A DNA stretch of 64,000 bases from CAYWNA01 sp964459305 (GTDB taxonomy: Bacteria > Planctomycetota > Planctomycetia > Pirellulales > Pirellulaceae): the NCBI GenBank assembly GCA_964459305.1, contig CAYWNA010000020.1, forward strand, positions 26,377 through 90,376, in the 5' to 3' direction. Position numbers and translations under genes: made by a program. Below are positions 1 to 8,852 of the stretch, in pieces (position 1 is the stretch's first letter; each line of letters opens with the position of its first letter). The notes beneath the pieces are model-generated. The model did not search any database and was not told the origin of the DNA. It was given only the letters and a program-made list of their open reading frames with translations.

Positions 1-375
1 AACCTGGAACGGTCGCTGAAGATCGGTGACGAGTTGGGGGGCCATTTCGTCACCGGCCATATCGATGCCGTTGGTCACCTGGACGAGCGCCTGGACGAGA
101 AGGATTGGTCCACGTTTTGGTTTCGCATGCCCATGCGCCTAACGCGCCAAATGGCCGGCAAAGGCTCGATCGCCATCGATGGGGTCAGCTTGACGCTGGT
201 CGACGTGGAAGACGAGCGGTTCAGCATCGCGCTAATCCCGCACACACTTCAAATCACCACCCTCGGGCGCTTGGTGAGCGGCGATCCGGTCAATTTGGAG
301 ACAGATGTCCTAGCCAAATACGTTGAGAAGCAATTGGCATGCGGCCCGGTGGATGCGGCACCAGAGCAGGGGTAA
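1..375 (+). CDS. ribE: Riboflavin synthase alpha subunit, 3' part
   Basis: The window opens inside this gene; 124 codons remain before the TAA stop. Riboflavin synthase dismutates two 6,7-dimethyl-8-ribityllumazine molecules to riboflavin in the cytoplasm. The remaining part corresponds to the second lumazine-binding repeat of the family: the GGHFVTGHID segment near the start, then KGSIAIDGVSLT, PHTLQITTLG and a closing NLETDVLAKYVEK. These are close to the family consensus, so the call is firm although the N-terminal repeat lies outside the window. The next gene, rplU, is convergent, so nothing is co-transcribed downstream. Confidence 0.93.
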   Translation, partial: NLERSLKIGDELGGHFVTGHIDAVGHLDERLDEKDWSTFWFRMPMRLTRQMAGKGSIAIDGVSLTLVDVEDERFSIALIPHTLQITTLGRLVSGDPVNLETDVLAKYVEKQLACGPVDAAPEQG

Positions 376-423
376 AGATCGGTTGCATTTGGGGTGTTCA
401 CGAGGAGATGGGGCGCGACTCAG

Positions 424-444
424 GTCCCGCCCAGTTCGCGGGAC
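424..444 (-). terminator. Hairpin directly after rplU stop
   Basis: GTCCCGC and GCGGGAC form a perfect 7-bp stem with a 7-nt loop, starting at the base next to the rplU stop codon. There is no clear T tract on either side, so this may be a 3'-end stabilising hairpin or a weak terminator between the convergent ribE and rplU genes. Confidence 0.4.
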
Positions 445-765
445 TTACTCGGCGGCCGCGGCAATCTTGCTAATCCGGACCTTCGTGAAGAGTTGACGGT
501 GGCCGGTTCGGCGTCGTGAATTCTTGCGCCGGCGAAGCTTCTGGACGTAAATCTTCTCGCCCTTCGTCGGACCGAGCACCTCAGCCGTCACAGTGGCACC
601 ATCCAGGGTCGGTTTTCCCAGCTTCAGACCGTCGTCGTCCGAGACGGCCAAAACCTTGTCGAGGGTCAACTCTTCCCCCGTATGGACGTCCCGATAGTCG
701 AGTTCCAGCTCCTGTCCTTCCTCTACTTTGTATTGTCGTCCGCCGTCTGCAATAATCGCGTACAT
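445..765 (-). CDS. rplU: 50S ribosomal protein bL21
   Basis: This 106-residue protein matches the usual size of bL21, which binds 23S rRNA in the large subunit. It starts MYAIIADGGRQYKV, the classic family N-terminus, and ends with the basic RRRKNSRRRTGHRQ segment typical of the C-terminal rRNA-binding part. The reading frame is open further upstream to 918, but the ATG at 765 gives the normal start. In most bacteria rplU is followed by rpmA (bL27); here the downstream neighbour is the convergent ribE, so rpmA must lie elsewhere. The gene is divergent from kbl with about 220 bp between them. Confidence 0.95.
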   Translation of the reverse strand: MYAIIADGGRQYKVEEGQELELDYRDVHTGEELTLDKVLAVSDDDGLKLGKPTLDGATVTAEVLGPTKGEKIYVQKLRRRKNSRRRTGHRQLFTKVRISKIAAAAE

Positions 766-987
766 GTCTGATCCTGTCGGGAAACCTTGGTCTTGTATTC
801 TTGAGCCTTCCACCGATTGGCATACTCTTCCGAATTTGAAACTAATAATATTAGCCAAACGTGTCTCTCGTGTCGAGGCCCTCCCGCCTGCGATTCGACG
901 ATCGTACGTTGTTTGCACGAAAAAGGATATACACCGGGTCGACCTTCAACGCACAAAAGGCACAAAAGACGAAAGGCGAGTCTGACC

Positions 988-2172
988 ATGTACGGCACCA
1001 TACAGCAACAATTGGTCGAACAGCTGAATGAGATACGCGACACCGGCCTGTACAAGGCCGAGCGGGTCATTACCACGCCGCAAGATGCTCGTATTCGCGT
1101 CGGCGATGGCCAGTCGGTGCTGAACATGTGCGCGAACAACTACCTGGGCTTGGCCGAACATCCCGACGTGATCGCTGCTGCCCACGCGGCCCTCGATCGG
1201 TGGGGCTACGGTCTGGCGTCCGTTAGATTCATCTGCGGTACCCAGGCCGTTCACAAAGAACTGGAAGGCAAGATCAGCGAGTTTCTTGGAACGGAGAATA
1301 CGATCCTGTACAGTTCCTGTTTCGACGCCAACGGTGGGCTATTCGAAACGCTGCTCACCGCCGAGGACGCTGTGTTATCGGATGAACTGAACCACGCCAG
1401 CATCATCGACGGGGTTCGCTTGTGCAAGGCTGCACGGTTTCGGTACAAGAACAGCGACATGGCAGATCTAGAGGCGAAGCTGAAAGAGGCTGGATCCGCC
1501 CGTTTCCGCCTGATCGCCACCGATGGCGTGTTCTCGATGGACGGATACATTGCGAAGCTGACGGACATCTGCGATCTGGCGGACAAGTACGATGCCATGG
1601 TCATGGTCGACGATTCCCACGCCGTTGGTTTCATGGGGCGTCAGGGCCGAGGTACGCACGAGTTTCGCGATGTCGTGGGCCGCGTTGATATACTGACGGG
1701 CACGCTAGGCAAAGCGCTTGGGGGAGCCAGCGGCGGCTATACCAGCGGTCGGCGAGAGATCATCGAGACGTTGCGCCAGCGATCCCGTCCATATTTATTC
1801 TCCAATTCGGTCGCTCCACCGATCGTGGCGGCATCGATCAGAGCGATCGAGTTGCTGTCCTCGTCCACGGAGCTGCGCGATCGGCTGGAGGCCAATACAC
1901 GCTTTTTCCGGCAGGGCATGGCTGATTCCGGCTTCGAGATTCTGCCCGGCGAGCACCCCATCGTACCGATCATGCTGGGCGATGCCGCGTTGGCAACAAG
2001 AATGGCCGACGCTATGCTGGCCAAGGGCGTATACGTGATTGGTTTTTCGTATCCGGTCGTTCCCAAAGGCAAGGCGCGGATTCGTACGCAGATTTCGGCG
2101 GCTCATTCCCGCGAGGACCTGGAATTCGCGATCGAGACATTTTGCGAAGTGAAAAAGGAGTTGGGGCTGTAG
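988..2172 (+). CDS. kbl: 2-amino-3-ketobutyrate CoA ligase (glycine C-acetyltransferase)
   Basis: A PLP-dependent alpha-oxoamine synthase of 394 residues, the family's usual length. It cleaves 2-amino-3-ketobutyrate with CoA to glycine and acetyl-CoA in threonine degradation. Visible family features are LNMCANNYLGLAEHP near residue 45, the FCDANGG-like substrate region (here SSCFDANGG), MVMVDDSHAVGFMG, and the PLP-lysine motif TGTLGKALGG with the lysine at residue 242. The frame is open upstream to 817, but that extension has no homologous look and the ATG at 988 is preceded by an AAAGGCGAG-like site. The following PIG-L gene begins 1 nt after its stop. No threonine dehydrogenase (tdh) is present nearby. 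Confidence 0.92.
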   Translation: MYGTIQQQLVEQLNEIRDTGLYKAERVITTPQDARIRVGDGQSVLNMCANNYLGLAEHPDVIAAAHAALDRWGYGLASVRFICGTQAVHKELEGKISEFLGTENTILYSSCFDANGGLFETLLTAEDAVLSDELNHASIIDGVRLCKAARFRYKNSDMADLEAKLKEAGSARFRLIATDGVFSMDGYIAKLTDICDLADKYDAMVMVDDSHAVGFMGRQGRGTHEFRDVVGRVDILTGTLGKALGGASGGYTSGRREIIETLRQRSRPYLFSNSVAPPIVAASIRAIELLSSSTELRDRLEANTRFFRQGMADSGFEILPGEHPIVPIMLGDAALATRMADAMLAKGVYVIGFSYPVVPKGKARIRTQISAAHSREDLEFAIETFCEVKKELGL

Positions 2173-2173
2173 G

Positions 2174-3001
2174 ATGAAAGAAGGACCTCTCCGTATTCTC
2201 GGTATTGGCGCCCATCCGGACGACTGCGAGTTCAAAGCAGGCGGTGTGGGAGCTCTGTATCGGCAGTTGGGCCACACGGTTTGCTTTGTCAGTGTCACGA
2301 ACGGCGAGTCGGGACACCAGACTCTCTACGGTGAGCGGTTGGCGGCGATCCGCCGCGAAGAAGCCGCGGCCGCGGCCGGCATTGTCGATCTGGAATACGA
2401 GGTGCTTGATTTTCGTGACGGGCATTTGGAGCCGACCCTGGAGGCGCGCCTTGAGATCATTCGTCTCATCCGCCGCCACCAGCCCGACTTGATCATCACG
2501 CATCGTCCAAACGACTATCATCCCGACCATCGGTATACGTCGCAACTGGTTTGCGATGCCTCGTACTTGGTGACCGTTCCGGCTATGGCTCCCGATACGC
2601 CACCACTGGTCAAGGATCCGTCGATTGTATACATGTCAGACGATTTCACTCGGCCATACCCATTCTCGCCGTCGATCGCCGTTGATATCGAACCCGTACT
2701 CGATACGGTGATCGACATGCTGGCGTGCCATCGGTCTCAATTTTTTGACTTTCTGCCGTTCAGCTTCGGACGTGCGGATCGGCTCCCCGATGATCCGGAG
2801 GGGCAGATACAGTTCCTGCGCGATTGGTACATTGAGATATTCGCGCCGCTGGCCGACAGGTATCGCGATCTCGTGGTCGCGACCTACGGTGAACAACGCG
2901 GTCGTGAGATGAAATACATCGAGGCGTTCGAGCCGTGCGAGTACGGTTCGCCACTGGCGCAGGAGGGCGTGAAGAGGTTATTTCCGTTTCTCCCCGAGTA
3001 G
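2174..3001 (+). CDS. PIG-L/LmbE family deacetylase
   Basis: A 275-residue protein of the zinc-dependent PIG-L family, which removes acetyl groups from N-acetylglucosaminyl or related conjugates (for example BshB and MshB in bacillithiol and mycothiol synthesis). The metal motif AHPDD lies at residues 13-17 and the third-ligand motif HPDHR about 100 residues later, both intact. It starts one base after the kbl stop, so the pair is probably translated from one message. The substrate cannot be told from sequence; many planctomycete PIG-L proteins of this type are cytoplasmic and unassigned. Confidence 0.88.
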   Translation: MKEGPLRILGIGAHPDDCEFKAGGVGALYRQLGHTVCFVSVTNGESGHQTLYGERLAAIRREEAAAAAGIVDLEYEVLDFRDGHLEPTLEARLEIIRLIRRHQPDLIITHRPNDYHPDHRYTSQLVCDASYLVTVPAMAPDTPPLVKDPSIVYMSDDFTRPYPFSPSIAVDIEPVLDTVIDMLACHRSQFFDFLPFSFGRADRLPDDPEGQIQFLRDWYIEIFAPLADRYRDLVVATYGEQRGREMKYIEAFEPCEYGSPLAQEGVKRLFPFLPE

Positions 3002-3076
3002 AGTCCGGCTAATTCGCGGTATAATCTTACCGAATCGGCCGGAGCCGTTTCCACGATAACAGGATCACTCGGAAAA

Positions 3077-3481
3077 ATGTCAGAGATACCGCAACGACCT
3101 AACGACGATTCGGGGTTGATCAACTGGGCGACTGCATTGGAAATTGCCGACGGTGATGAAGGACTGCTGGACGAACTTGTCGCGGTATTCTTGGACGAAG
3201 CGCCGGCGGCGATGGCGCAAGTGCTCCGTTCCATCGAAGAAGCCGATGCCGTCGTCCTGCGCCGTTCGGCGCATACGGTGAAGGGTTCACTGCGAATCTT
3301 CGAGTGTCCAACGGCCATCGAGTACGCGTGGCAAATCGAACAGATCGGCAGGATACCCGAACAAGAGGAAAGAGACTTGACGGCCGCCGACTTGACACGA
3401 GCGAAGGAAGTATGGGACCTGCTGAACGAACAGTTGTCCCGCATCCTTCCCGCGATGGAGGAACGTATCAAGAAAAGATGA
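3077..3481 (+). CDS. Histidine phosphotransfer (Hpt) domain protein
   Basis: A stand-alone Hpt protein of 134 residues. Such proteins relay phosphate between histidine kinases and response regulators. The phospho-accepting histidine is His66 in RRSAHTVKGSLRIF, which matches the family's AHxxKG pattern. The sequence predicts a four-helix bundle (LLDELVAVFLDEAP, then the His helix, then a lysine/glutamate-rich C-terminal helix). No kinase or receiver gene is adjacent. Its TGA overlaps the ATG of the next gene (ATGA), so the two are probably translationally coupled. Confidence 0.88.
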   Translation: MSEIPQRPNDDSGLINWATALEIADGDEGLLDELVAVFLDEAPAAMAQVLRSIEEADAVVLRRSAHTVKGSLRIFECPTAIEYAWQIEQIGRIPEQEERDLTAADLTRAKEVWDLLNEQLSRILPAMEERIKKR

Positions 3482-4239
3482 AAAACCGGAATGCAAAATC
3501 AATCCTGTACATGGGGGACACAAACCTGGAGTCTGCAGCAGCCTACCTGGCCGGGCTGATGCACCGGTGGGGTTGGTCATTCGAGTACGTCCCCAGCGAC
3601 CAGGCAGCGACGCCGGACTTACTGGCCAAGCCCAGGTCGTTGTTCGTGCTCAGCGACTATCCTGCCGACAGGCTCGATCCACGGTTGCAGGAAGAACTGC
3701 TGGGCCAGGTTGCCGAAGACGCGGGGCTTGTGATGTTCGGCGGCTGGGAGTCCTACCACGGATGTGGAGGAGATTGGGATGGAACGCCAGTCGCCGAGGC
3801 CTTGCCCGTGGAGATCGATAGCCGGGATGACCGAGTTAACTGCGACCATCCGGTGCTGCTACGCCAAACAGCTGACCATCCGATAATGGAAGGCTTGCCC
3901 TGTCAGTCGCGTCCACCGTTCATCGGCGGCTTGAATCGTTTCCATGCGAAGCCGGATTCCACGGTCCTCCTGGAAGCACAGCATTTCCGCGCCTTTGAAC
4001 GCAATGGCGAGTTTGAATTCGAACCGACCTTTCGGGACCCGGCGCTCGTCGTTGGGAGTCACGAACAAGGCCGTACCGTCGCGCTGGCCACCGACGTCGC
4101 GCCGCACTGGGTCGGCGGTCTGGTGGACTGGGGCGAGTCGCGAGTGTCGGCTCAAGCGCCCGGCGCAGAAGCTGTAGAGGTAGGCGACCTGTACGAAAGA
4201 TTTTTTCAGCAAATGTTGGCGTGGGCGGGAGGCCTGTAG
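3478..4239 (+). CDS. Glutamine amidotransferase-like class I protein
   Basis: A 253-residue protein resembling the GATase1-like cytosolic family (PF07090-type). It opens with KSILYMGDTNLESAAAYLAG, and GGWESYHG (88-95) occupies the nucleophile-elbow position, where true class I amidotransferases carry a GxCxG motif; the cysteine is absent. Catalysis as an amidotransferase is therefore doubtful. The start is the ATG overlapping the Hpt stop. The shared transcript with a phosphotransfer protein gives no firm functional clue. Confidence 0.75.
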   Translation: MKNRNAKSILYMGDTNLESAAAYLAGLMHRWGWSFEYVPSDQAATPDLLAKPRSLFVLSDYPADRLDPRLQEELLGQVAEDAGLVMFGGWESYHGCGGDWDGTPVAEALPVEIDSRDDRVNCDHPVLLRQTADHPIMEGLPCQSRPPFIGGLNRFHAKPDSTVLLEAQHFRAFERNGEFEFEPTFRDPALVVGSHEQGRTVALATDVAPHWVGGLVDWGESRVSAQAPGAEAVEVGDLYERFFQQMLAWAGGL

Positions 4240-4270
4240 GTACCCGCCTGGACTGCCTTGACCAGAAATG

Positions 4271-4409
4271 AGGATCGGCTTCGAAGTAGATCCTGAATTC
4301 ATGGTAGCCGAAGTCGCCAGACTTTGGTCGCGTTGCACGGGAAAAACCAAACTCTGGCGAGTTCGGCTGCATCGAGCAAATGCCGGCATAATTTCGGCAG
4401 CGATCTTAA
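4271..4409. repeat. MITE-like 139-bp palindromic repeat, copy 1
   Basis: First of three copies within 5 kb (others at 7624-7761 and 8853-8991). The ends are imperfect inverted repeats, AGGATCGGCTTCGAAGT on the left against ATTTCGGCAGCGATCTTAA on the right. The centre contains a longer imperfect inverted repeat, GCCGAAGTCGCCAGACTTTGG and CCAAACTCTGGCGAGTTCGGC (19 of 21 paired), around a loop of about 20 nt. No open reading frame of its own is present. It sits between the convergent 3478-4239 and 4435-5004 genes. Confidence 0.85.
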
Positions 4410-4434
4410 GCGAGTGAATGTGCCAATCCAGCGA

Positions 4435-5004
4435 TCATCCACACAAGCCGACGCGATATTTCCAGCGGACGGTTGTCGGCGGATCAACATTCGCGAGCGA
4501 CGGCACGACCGAGATGAGCTGGCCGTCGTGGCCAGCCGCGAGAGTTGGTCCGCCATCCGCTGGCTCGACCGTGATCGACAGCGGCAGATCGCGGAGGGCG
4601 GCGGTCTCGCTGGTCATGGCGCCGATTTGGGCGCTTCCGCTCAGGTCGTAGCTGCTCCCTAGCCAATGCGGTTTTTGTAGAATCCGACACGCCACGTCGA
4701 ACACTAGGCTGACGGAAGACGGATCCTCCTCGACACTGACCGACCAGTGGTTCTTGCCGGCCATCCCGACCAAAAGGCCAACATACCTTCCGGGCAGCAA
4801 CTCCTCCACACTCAGCTGTTGCAGCGGCGGACTGGGCGGCCACAAGTCCTTGCCGTCTCCTTCTCCAGATATTAGGCAAGATGTCACGCGGTCTTCACCG
4901 ACTAACTCTATCTGATGGGAGAATCGGTCTCGCCGCCAAGCGAAAGTCACGCGCAGGCGACGCCCGTTCTGATTGGTGACCTGCAACATAGGCGAATCGG
5001 CCAT
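4435..5004 (-). CDS. Hypothetical protein
   Basis: I do not recognise this 189-residue protein. It has no signal peptide or membrane segment and looks like a soluble beta-rich protein, with alternating hydrophobic stretches such as LRVTFAWRRDRFSHQIEL and LPLSITVEPADGG. The ATG at 5004 is preceded by GGGGAAAG, a reasonable ribosome-binding site; the frame stays open to 5130. The codon pattern has G/C in third positions like the neighbours, which supports it being real. It is convergent with the GATase-like gene, and its 3' end lies 26 bp from repeat copy 1. Confidence 0.6.
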   Translation of the reverse strand: MADSPMLQVTNQNGRRLRVTFAWRRDRFSHQIELVGEDRVTSCLISGEGDGKDLWPPSPPLQQLSVEELLPGRYVGLLVGMAGKNHWSVSVEEDPSSVSLVFDVACRILQKPHWLGSSYDLSGSAQIGAMTSETAALRDLPLSITVEPADGGPTLAAGHDGQLISVVPSLANVDPPTTVRWKYRVGLCG

Positions 5005-5216
5005 GCTTTCCCCGGCAAGAGAGTCTGTTCGACGCGTATCGCGAGTTTTCCAGGAATTCCGACCCGGACGGACCTTTGATAGTAGCTCAGCAGCTTGTCG
5101 GTGGGAATGGATGCCTATGATTCCTTCCAAGCCTCCGGTTGCCGTAGTCGAGCAGCGAACTAGAATCAGGGATACATGACGGGGTACGGCAGTCAGCAGA
5201 GAGAGGCACGACGGCG

Positions 5217-5759
5217 ATGGATTCCAGAGCGGCAGTAAGGAACTTGGGGGGATTGGTTGCTCGCAAACTTGCGGACGCGACAGAAGAAGTCTCGAAAGCC
5301 AAAGCCGGCAAGGTGATTTCCAAGCATCGGGTATTGGATCTCTTTGCGGCGTCGGGCAGTCTCCAGCGCGGCTCAGCGGCCTTTGCAGGCGCGTTGAGCG
5401 ACTACGTCAATCAACGGGCACTGTTGGGCGACGGAACGGATGGCATTGCTGAATACGAGTTGATTTCGTCGACGGATTTCTATGCCCAAGCAATCGACAC
5501 GTTTGTCTGTGTTGTAGACGGGCTTGATCCGCGAGATGTGGTTGGGCAACCGCATCGCGACTCGGCAGTATATCTCGAAACGGACGGGGGCACGACAAAC
5601 CGCCTGAGCCACGCCGTCCATTTTGGAACCCGCGACTTGGACAGCTACCGCGGTTTGTTGGAAGAGACGAAACAACAGGACGAAACACTGCGTGGTGCCG
5701 TTCAAGACCTGAGGAATCGCATCAGCTCGGCCTTTGATTTCACTCATCTGTTCGATTGA
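5217..5759 (+). CDS. Hypothetical protein
   Basis: A 180-residue protein of unknown function. It has no signal peptide or transmembrane segment. The N-terminal 35 residues are basic and helical (VARKLADATEEVSKAKAGK), and the C-terminal part has an amphipathic helix (RGLLEETKQQDETLRGAVQDL). The ATG at 5217 is preceded by GAGAGG about 10 nt upstream. It starts a small group of unrecognised genes (5217-7561) in the repeat-rich part of the window. Confidence 0.55.
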   Translation: MDSRAAVRNLGGLVARKLADATEEVSKAKAGKVISKHRVLDLFAASGSLQRGSAAFAGALSDYVNQRALLGDGTDGIAEYELISSTDFYAQAIDTFVCVVDGLDPRDVVGQPHRDSAVYLETDGGTTNRLSHAVHFGTRDLDSYRGLLEETKQQDETLRGAVQDLRNRISSAFDFTHLFD

Positions 5760-6156
5760 CACGCCAGACCGCGCGTCGAGGTCATGCTCTTCGTGTGCCT
5801 TGACCGGCGCGGCTATCGGGCCAAGAACCCGCCTCTCGTCGCCCTCTTTGGTAATCTGGGTAAACTCCTGCCCGCTCCAACTCTCTTCTCCAAACGACAG
5901 GTGCAGGAATGGGGCTACGAGTTTCGTCGACGAGTCCTTGCCGTCCCGCGAACCCCTTCCTGCGTCCCCAAACAACAGCCTCATAGATTGATCTGTCGGT
6001 TCTCGACGACTTTCTGGTAACATAGGGCGACTGATGTGGGAAGTGACGCAGGGACATCTCGGCCTTAACTCCGTCGGGGCAAGAATCGAGACTTCGTGGG
6101 CTGCCACAATCGACGTGTTGAAAATCGCGTTCAGCCGCAAAAGGACATGAAACCCT
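5760..6156. other. Intergenic stretch, no supported gene
   Basis: About 400 bp between two hypothetical genes. Open frames exist on both strands, but their translations are rich in Arg, Ser and Pro with no domain-like pattern, so I treat them as chance frames. I see no strong hairpin or repeat here. Confidence 0.5.
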
Positions 6157-6975
6157 ATGAGTGAGGACGCACATATGGACTCCAAACCTCGCTATTTCGT
6201 CATTCTCAAGGTGCCCGGCTCCCGCTTGGTTACGGGAGTTCGCGACGCCTTCCTCGAAATGACGGGTGTTTCCGAAGACGAAATCAAGGAGACGAAGCTG
6301 CGGATCAATAGTGACCTGTCGGGACTGGGCGAAGAGCCATCAGAGATCGTCCTGCGGGACGGCACCAAATGGGAGATCACCGACGAATCCGTGTTAGCGG
6401 CCGTGACTAGTATTGCGGTGTCGCTGGCGTCCAAGTACGAGGTGGTCGGTTGGGCTGCGCCTTGGTGCGGATATTGGGATTACCGTGACGCGAGCGAATT
6501 CGATATTCCTTTCGTATTCGCGAAAACTCTCGATTCGAAGGACCCGGTCGAAGAGGTTATCGATTGCTTCACCGAACTGATTCAGACCGATCTAACCAAT
6601 CGAGGCCTGTGGTTCAATCGGCGATCAATTGGCAGACGTCTTGTCCGTCGTCTGGTGGCCGAATGCGCACCGGACTGGTTGCTTGGATTTTTCGACATCA
6701 CGACGCCCGATTCACCTTATCCGAAAGACGGTGTAGATAAACTGGACAAACTGTATGCGTGGGCGTTAATTCGCGAGATTCCTCCGACGGCAGTGAGAAA
6801 GTTCCGCCCGCTCTTGGAGTACCTCATGGATGATGACTCGCCATTGGACTCCGATCGCAAGAAAGAAGCGGCAGAGCGATTCGGACTGAGCTACCAGCAG
6901 GAAGCCGACGGAAAACACGCACAGGCAAAGGCGCCCGTAACACTGCGCCGTGTGGAACGCGCGGATGCAGGTTGA
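6157..6975 (+). CDS. Hypothetical protein
   Basis: A 272-residue soluble protein that I do not recognise. It has an N-terminal alpha/beta-looking part (YFVILKVPGSRL, then an acidic segment EVSEDEIKET-like region), a tryptophan- and cysteine-containing centre (VGWAAPWCGYWDYRD) and a helical C-terminal half. Two starts are possible: ATG 6157 with AAAGGA upstream, or ATG 6175 with GAGGA 7 nt upstream (adding or losing six residues). No membrane segment or signal peptide is visible. Neighbouring genes give no functional clue. Confidence 0.6.
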   Translation: MSEDAHMDSKPRYFVILKVPGSRLVTGVRDAFLEMTGVSEDEIKETKLRINSDLSGLGEEPSEIVLRDGTKWEITDESVLAAVTSIAVSLASKYEVVGWAAPWCGYWDYRDASEFDIPFVFAKTLDSKDPVEEVIDCFTELIQTDLTNRGLWFNRRSIGRRLVRRLVAECAPDWLLGFFDITTPDSPYPKDGVDKLDKLYAWALIREIPPTAVRKFRPLLEYLMDDDSPLDSDRKKEAAERFGLSYQQEADGKHAQAKAPVTLRRVERADAG

Positions 6976-7000
6976 TGCCGTAGGAATGGCGTCGCTCGGT

Positions 7001-7028
7001 CGCAGGAAGTGGTCCGTAGCTGGATTCG
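7001..7028. repeat. Short dispersed repeat, copy A
   Basis: This 28-bp stretch (CGCAGGAAG...GTAGCTGGATTCG) matches 58511-58538 at 25 of 28 positions. Each copy lies just downstream of a stop codon (about 25 bp here, 8 bp there). The GTAGCTG core also begins the inverted repeat at 31692. Confidence 0.6.
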
Positions 7029-7141
7029 TCAACGATCCTTGCCACCCGTAAAGCCGTTCCTGCGCCCGCGTCGCTCGACGGCCTTTCTCGTCTATCAGGG
7101 CCGGCGAATACGCACGGCGTGATACGCCTGGCCTCTTCAGT

Positions 7142-7561
7142 CTACGCCGATTCGTTGGACCTGTCTCGGTTCGGTTCACCGCCGTGGGCCGCGTCCTCCA
7201 ATGCCTGAAGCAATTTGACTGCATCGGGATCATCGCGAGCGAGTGCCCGAGTGGAATGACAGACGACTTCGGCCTTCCAATGGCGAAGCCTTTCCGTGAC
7301 CATGTCGTTGTCTTTGCCGGAGTATCTGAATAGCGTTCCATCTCTCATTTCGAAGACCGTGTGAAAGCTGTATTCACAGTCGCACTCGAAGTTCGGACCG
7401 TATTCGTCAAGGACATCGCCATCGGCATCAAGGAGCCAAAACCGGTGGCCCCTCACGCCAAGAACCTCGCCCGCCTCAGCGCTCATCAGCAGAAATTGGG
7501 CGCTCGAACCGGCTCCGGTCAGCAGGTGTAGGGTTCCAGTAATGTCCGGATTTGTCGGCAT
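7142..7561 (-). CDS. Hypothetical protein
   Basis: A 139-residue protein of unknown function. The N-terminal part looks like an antiparallel beta sheet (FWLLDADGDVLDEYG, FEMRDGTLFRYSGKDN), and there is a conserved-looking CDC dipeptide region at ECDCEYSFH. A charged C-terminal tail ends the protein. There is no signal peptide. It is transcribed towards the 6157-6975 gene, with a copy of the 139-bp repeat starting 63 bp upstream of its start codon. Confidence 0.5.
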   Translation of the reverse strand: MPTNPDITGTLHLLTGAGSSAQFLLMSAEAGEVLGVRGHRFWLLDADGDVLDEYGPNFECDCEYSFHTVFEMRDGTLFRYSGKDNDMVTERLRHWKAEVVCHSTRALARDDPDAVKLLQALEDAAHGGEPNRDRSNESA

Positions 7562-7623
7562 CGTGGGCCTCGTTGACCGAAGGCGACCTACTTCATTCGC
7601 GAATGAACGTGGCGATCACAGTA

Positions 7624-7761
7624 GGGATCGGCGCCGAAATAGATCCTGTAACCGTGGCAGCCGAAGTCGCCAGACTTTGGTCGCTTGACACTGGAAAAAC
7701 CAAACTCTGGCGAGTTCGGCTACATCGCGCAAATACCGATATCGTTTCCGCAGCGATCCTA
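7624..7761. repeat. MITE-like 139-bp palindromic repeat, copy 2
   Basis: Second copy of the element described at 4271-4409. The inner arms GCCGAAGTCGCCAGACTTTGG and CCAAACTCTGGCGAGTTCGGC are identical to copy 1, while the loop and flanks differ at scattered positions. It lies between the divergent genes at 7142-7561 and 7883-8815, so it may influence both promoters. Confidence 0.85.
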
Positions 7762-7882
7762 TGTTCCGATCGGATGCTTCCGTCGAGTTTTTTGAAGATC
7801 GCGTGCGGATCAACGCCCCCTGGCATGCATCGTTCGAAGGCTGCTAACATACCCATGATAGAATCTTACACTCGGAGTTGCC

Positions 7883-8815
7883 ATGCCTCTCGATCCTCAA
7901 GCAAGACGGCTGCTCGATCAGATCGCCAAAGCCGGCATTGTGCCGACCCACACGCAAACGCCCGAGCAAGCTCGCGCCCAGATGCTGATCGGCAGTCGTT
8001 TCTTGGGGCGGCCCGAAGAGGTCCATTCTGTCGAAGATCGCGAACTGCCAGGGCCGGCTGGCGCCGTTCCGATTCGCATCTACCATCCAGGCGGAAGCGA
8101 GCCGCTGCCGGCTGTCGTGTACTTTCACGGCGGATGTTGGGTGATGGGAAGCATCAGAACGCATGACGCCTACTGCCGCACGCTGGCGAACCGGGCCGGA
8201 GTCGTCGTGGTCTCGGTCGACTACCGGCTGGCCCCCGAACACAAGCACCCAGCCGGCGTGGAAGACACATACGCGGCAACGTGTTGGGTGGCAGACAACG
8301 CCGCCTCGATCGGGGCTGACGCCAAGCGGATTGCCGTCGCCGGCGATAGCGCGGGCGGGAACCTGGCTGCGGTTGTGGCCCTAATGGCGCGGGATCGTGA
8401 CGGACCGTCGCTCGCATTTCAACTGTTGATCTACCCGATCACGGACTTCAACCTAGACACCCCGTCCTACCGCGAAAACGGAACGGGCTTCCACTTGACT
8501 CGCGACGATATGATTTGGAGTTGGAAGCACTACTTGTCGAACGAACTGGACGGTTATTCCGCGTACGCTTCGCCGATGCGTGCGGATGACCCGAGAGGCT
8601 TGCCCCCGGCGATGATCCTCACGGCGGAATACGACCCGCTACGGGACGAAGGCGAGCTCTATGCCCACAAGCTCCGCGATGCAGGCGTCGCCGTCACGTT
8701 AAAACGCTACGACGGGATGATCCACGGTTTCGTTCGGCGAACGGATCTTCTGGATCAGGCTCGCGCGGCCCTTGACGACGTTGAGGCGGCACTTCGCGAG
8801 GCGCGAGGCCATTGA
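7883..8815 (+). CDS. Alpha/beta hydrolase, HSL-type esterase
   Basis: A 310-residue carboxylesterase of the hormone-sensitive-lipase family (PF07859 type), expected to hydrolyse short acyl esters in the cytoplasm. The oxyanion motif is HGGCW (82-86, where HGGG is usual), the nucleophile Ser156 sits in GDSAGG, the acid is Asp251 in EYDPLRDEG, and the base is His281 in MIHGF. The spacing is normal for the family, so the enzyme should be active. It has no signal peptide. It stands alone between two copies of the 139-bp repeat. Confidence 0.92.
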   Translation: MPLDPQARRLLDQIAKAGIVPTHTQTPEQARAQMLIGSRFLGRPEEVHSVEDRELPGPAGAVPIRIYHPGGSEPLPAVVYFHGGCWVMGSIRTHDAYCRTLANRAGVVVVSVDYRLAPEHKHPAGVEDTYAATCWVADNAASIGADAKRIAVAGDSAGGNLAAVVALMARDRDGPSLAFQLLIYPITDFNLDTPSYRENGTGFHLTRDDMIWSWKHYLSNELDGYSAYASPMRADDPRGLPPAMILTAEYDPLRDEGELYAHKLRDAGVAVTLKRYDGMIHGFVRRTDLLDQARAALDDVEAALREARGH

Positions 8816-8852
8816 GTTTTCGTTTGGCTTCCGGATTCGAAATTGTTGCCTG

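Noticed and set aside
5373..6185. 270-codon minus-strand open frame
   Set aside because: It overlaps the 5217-5759 gene in antisense and has no recognisable features.
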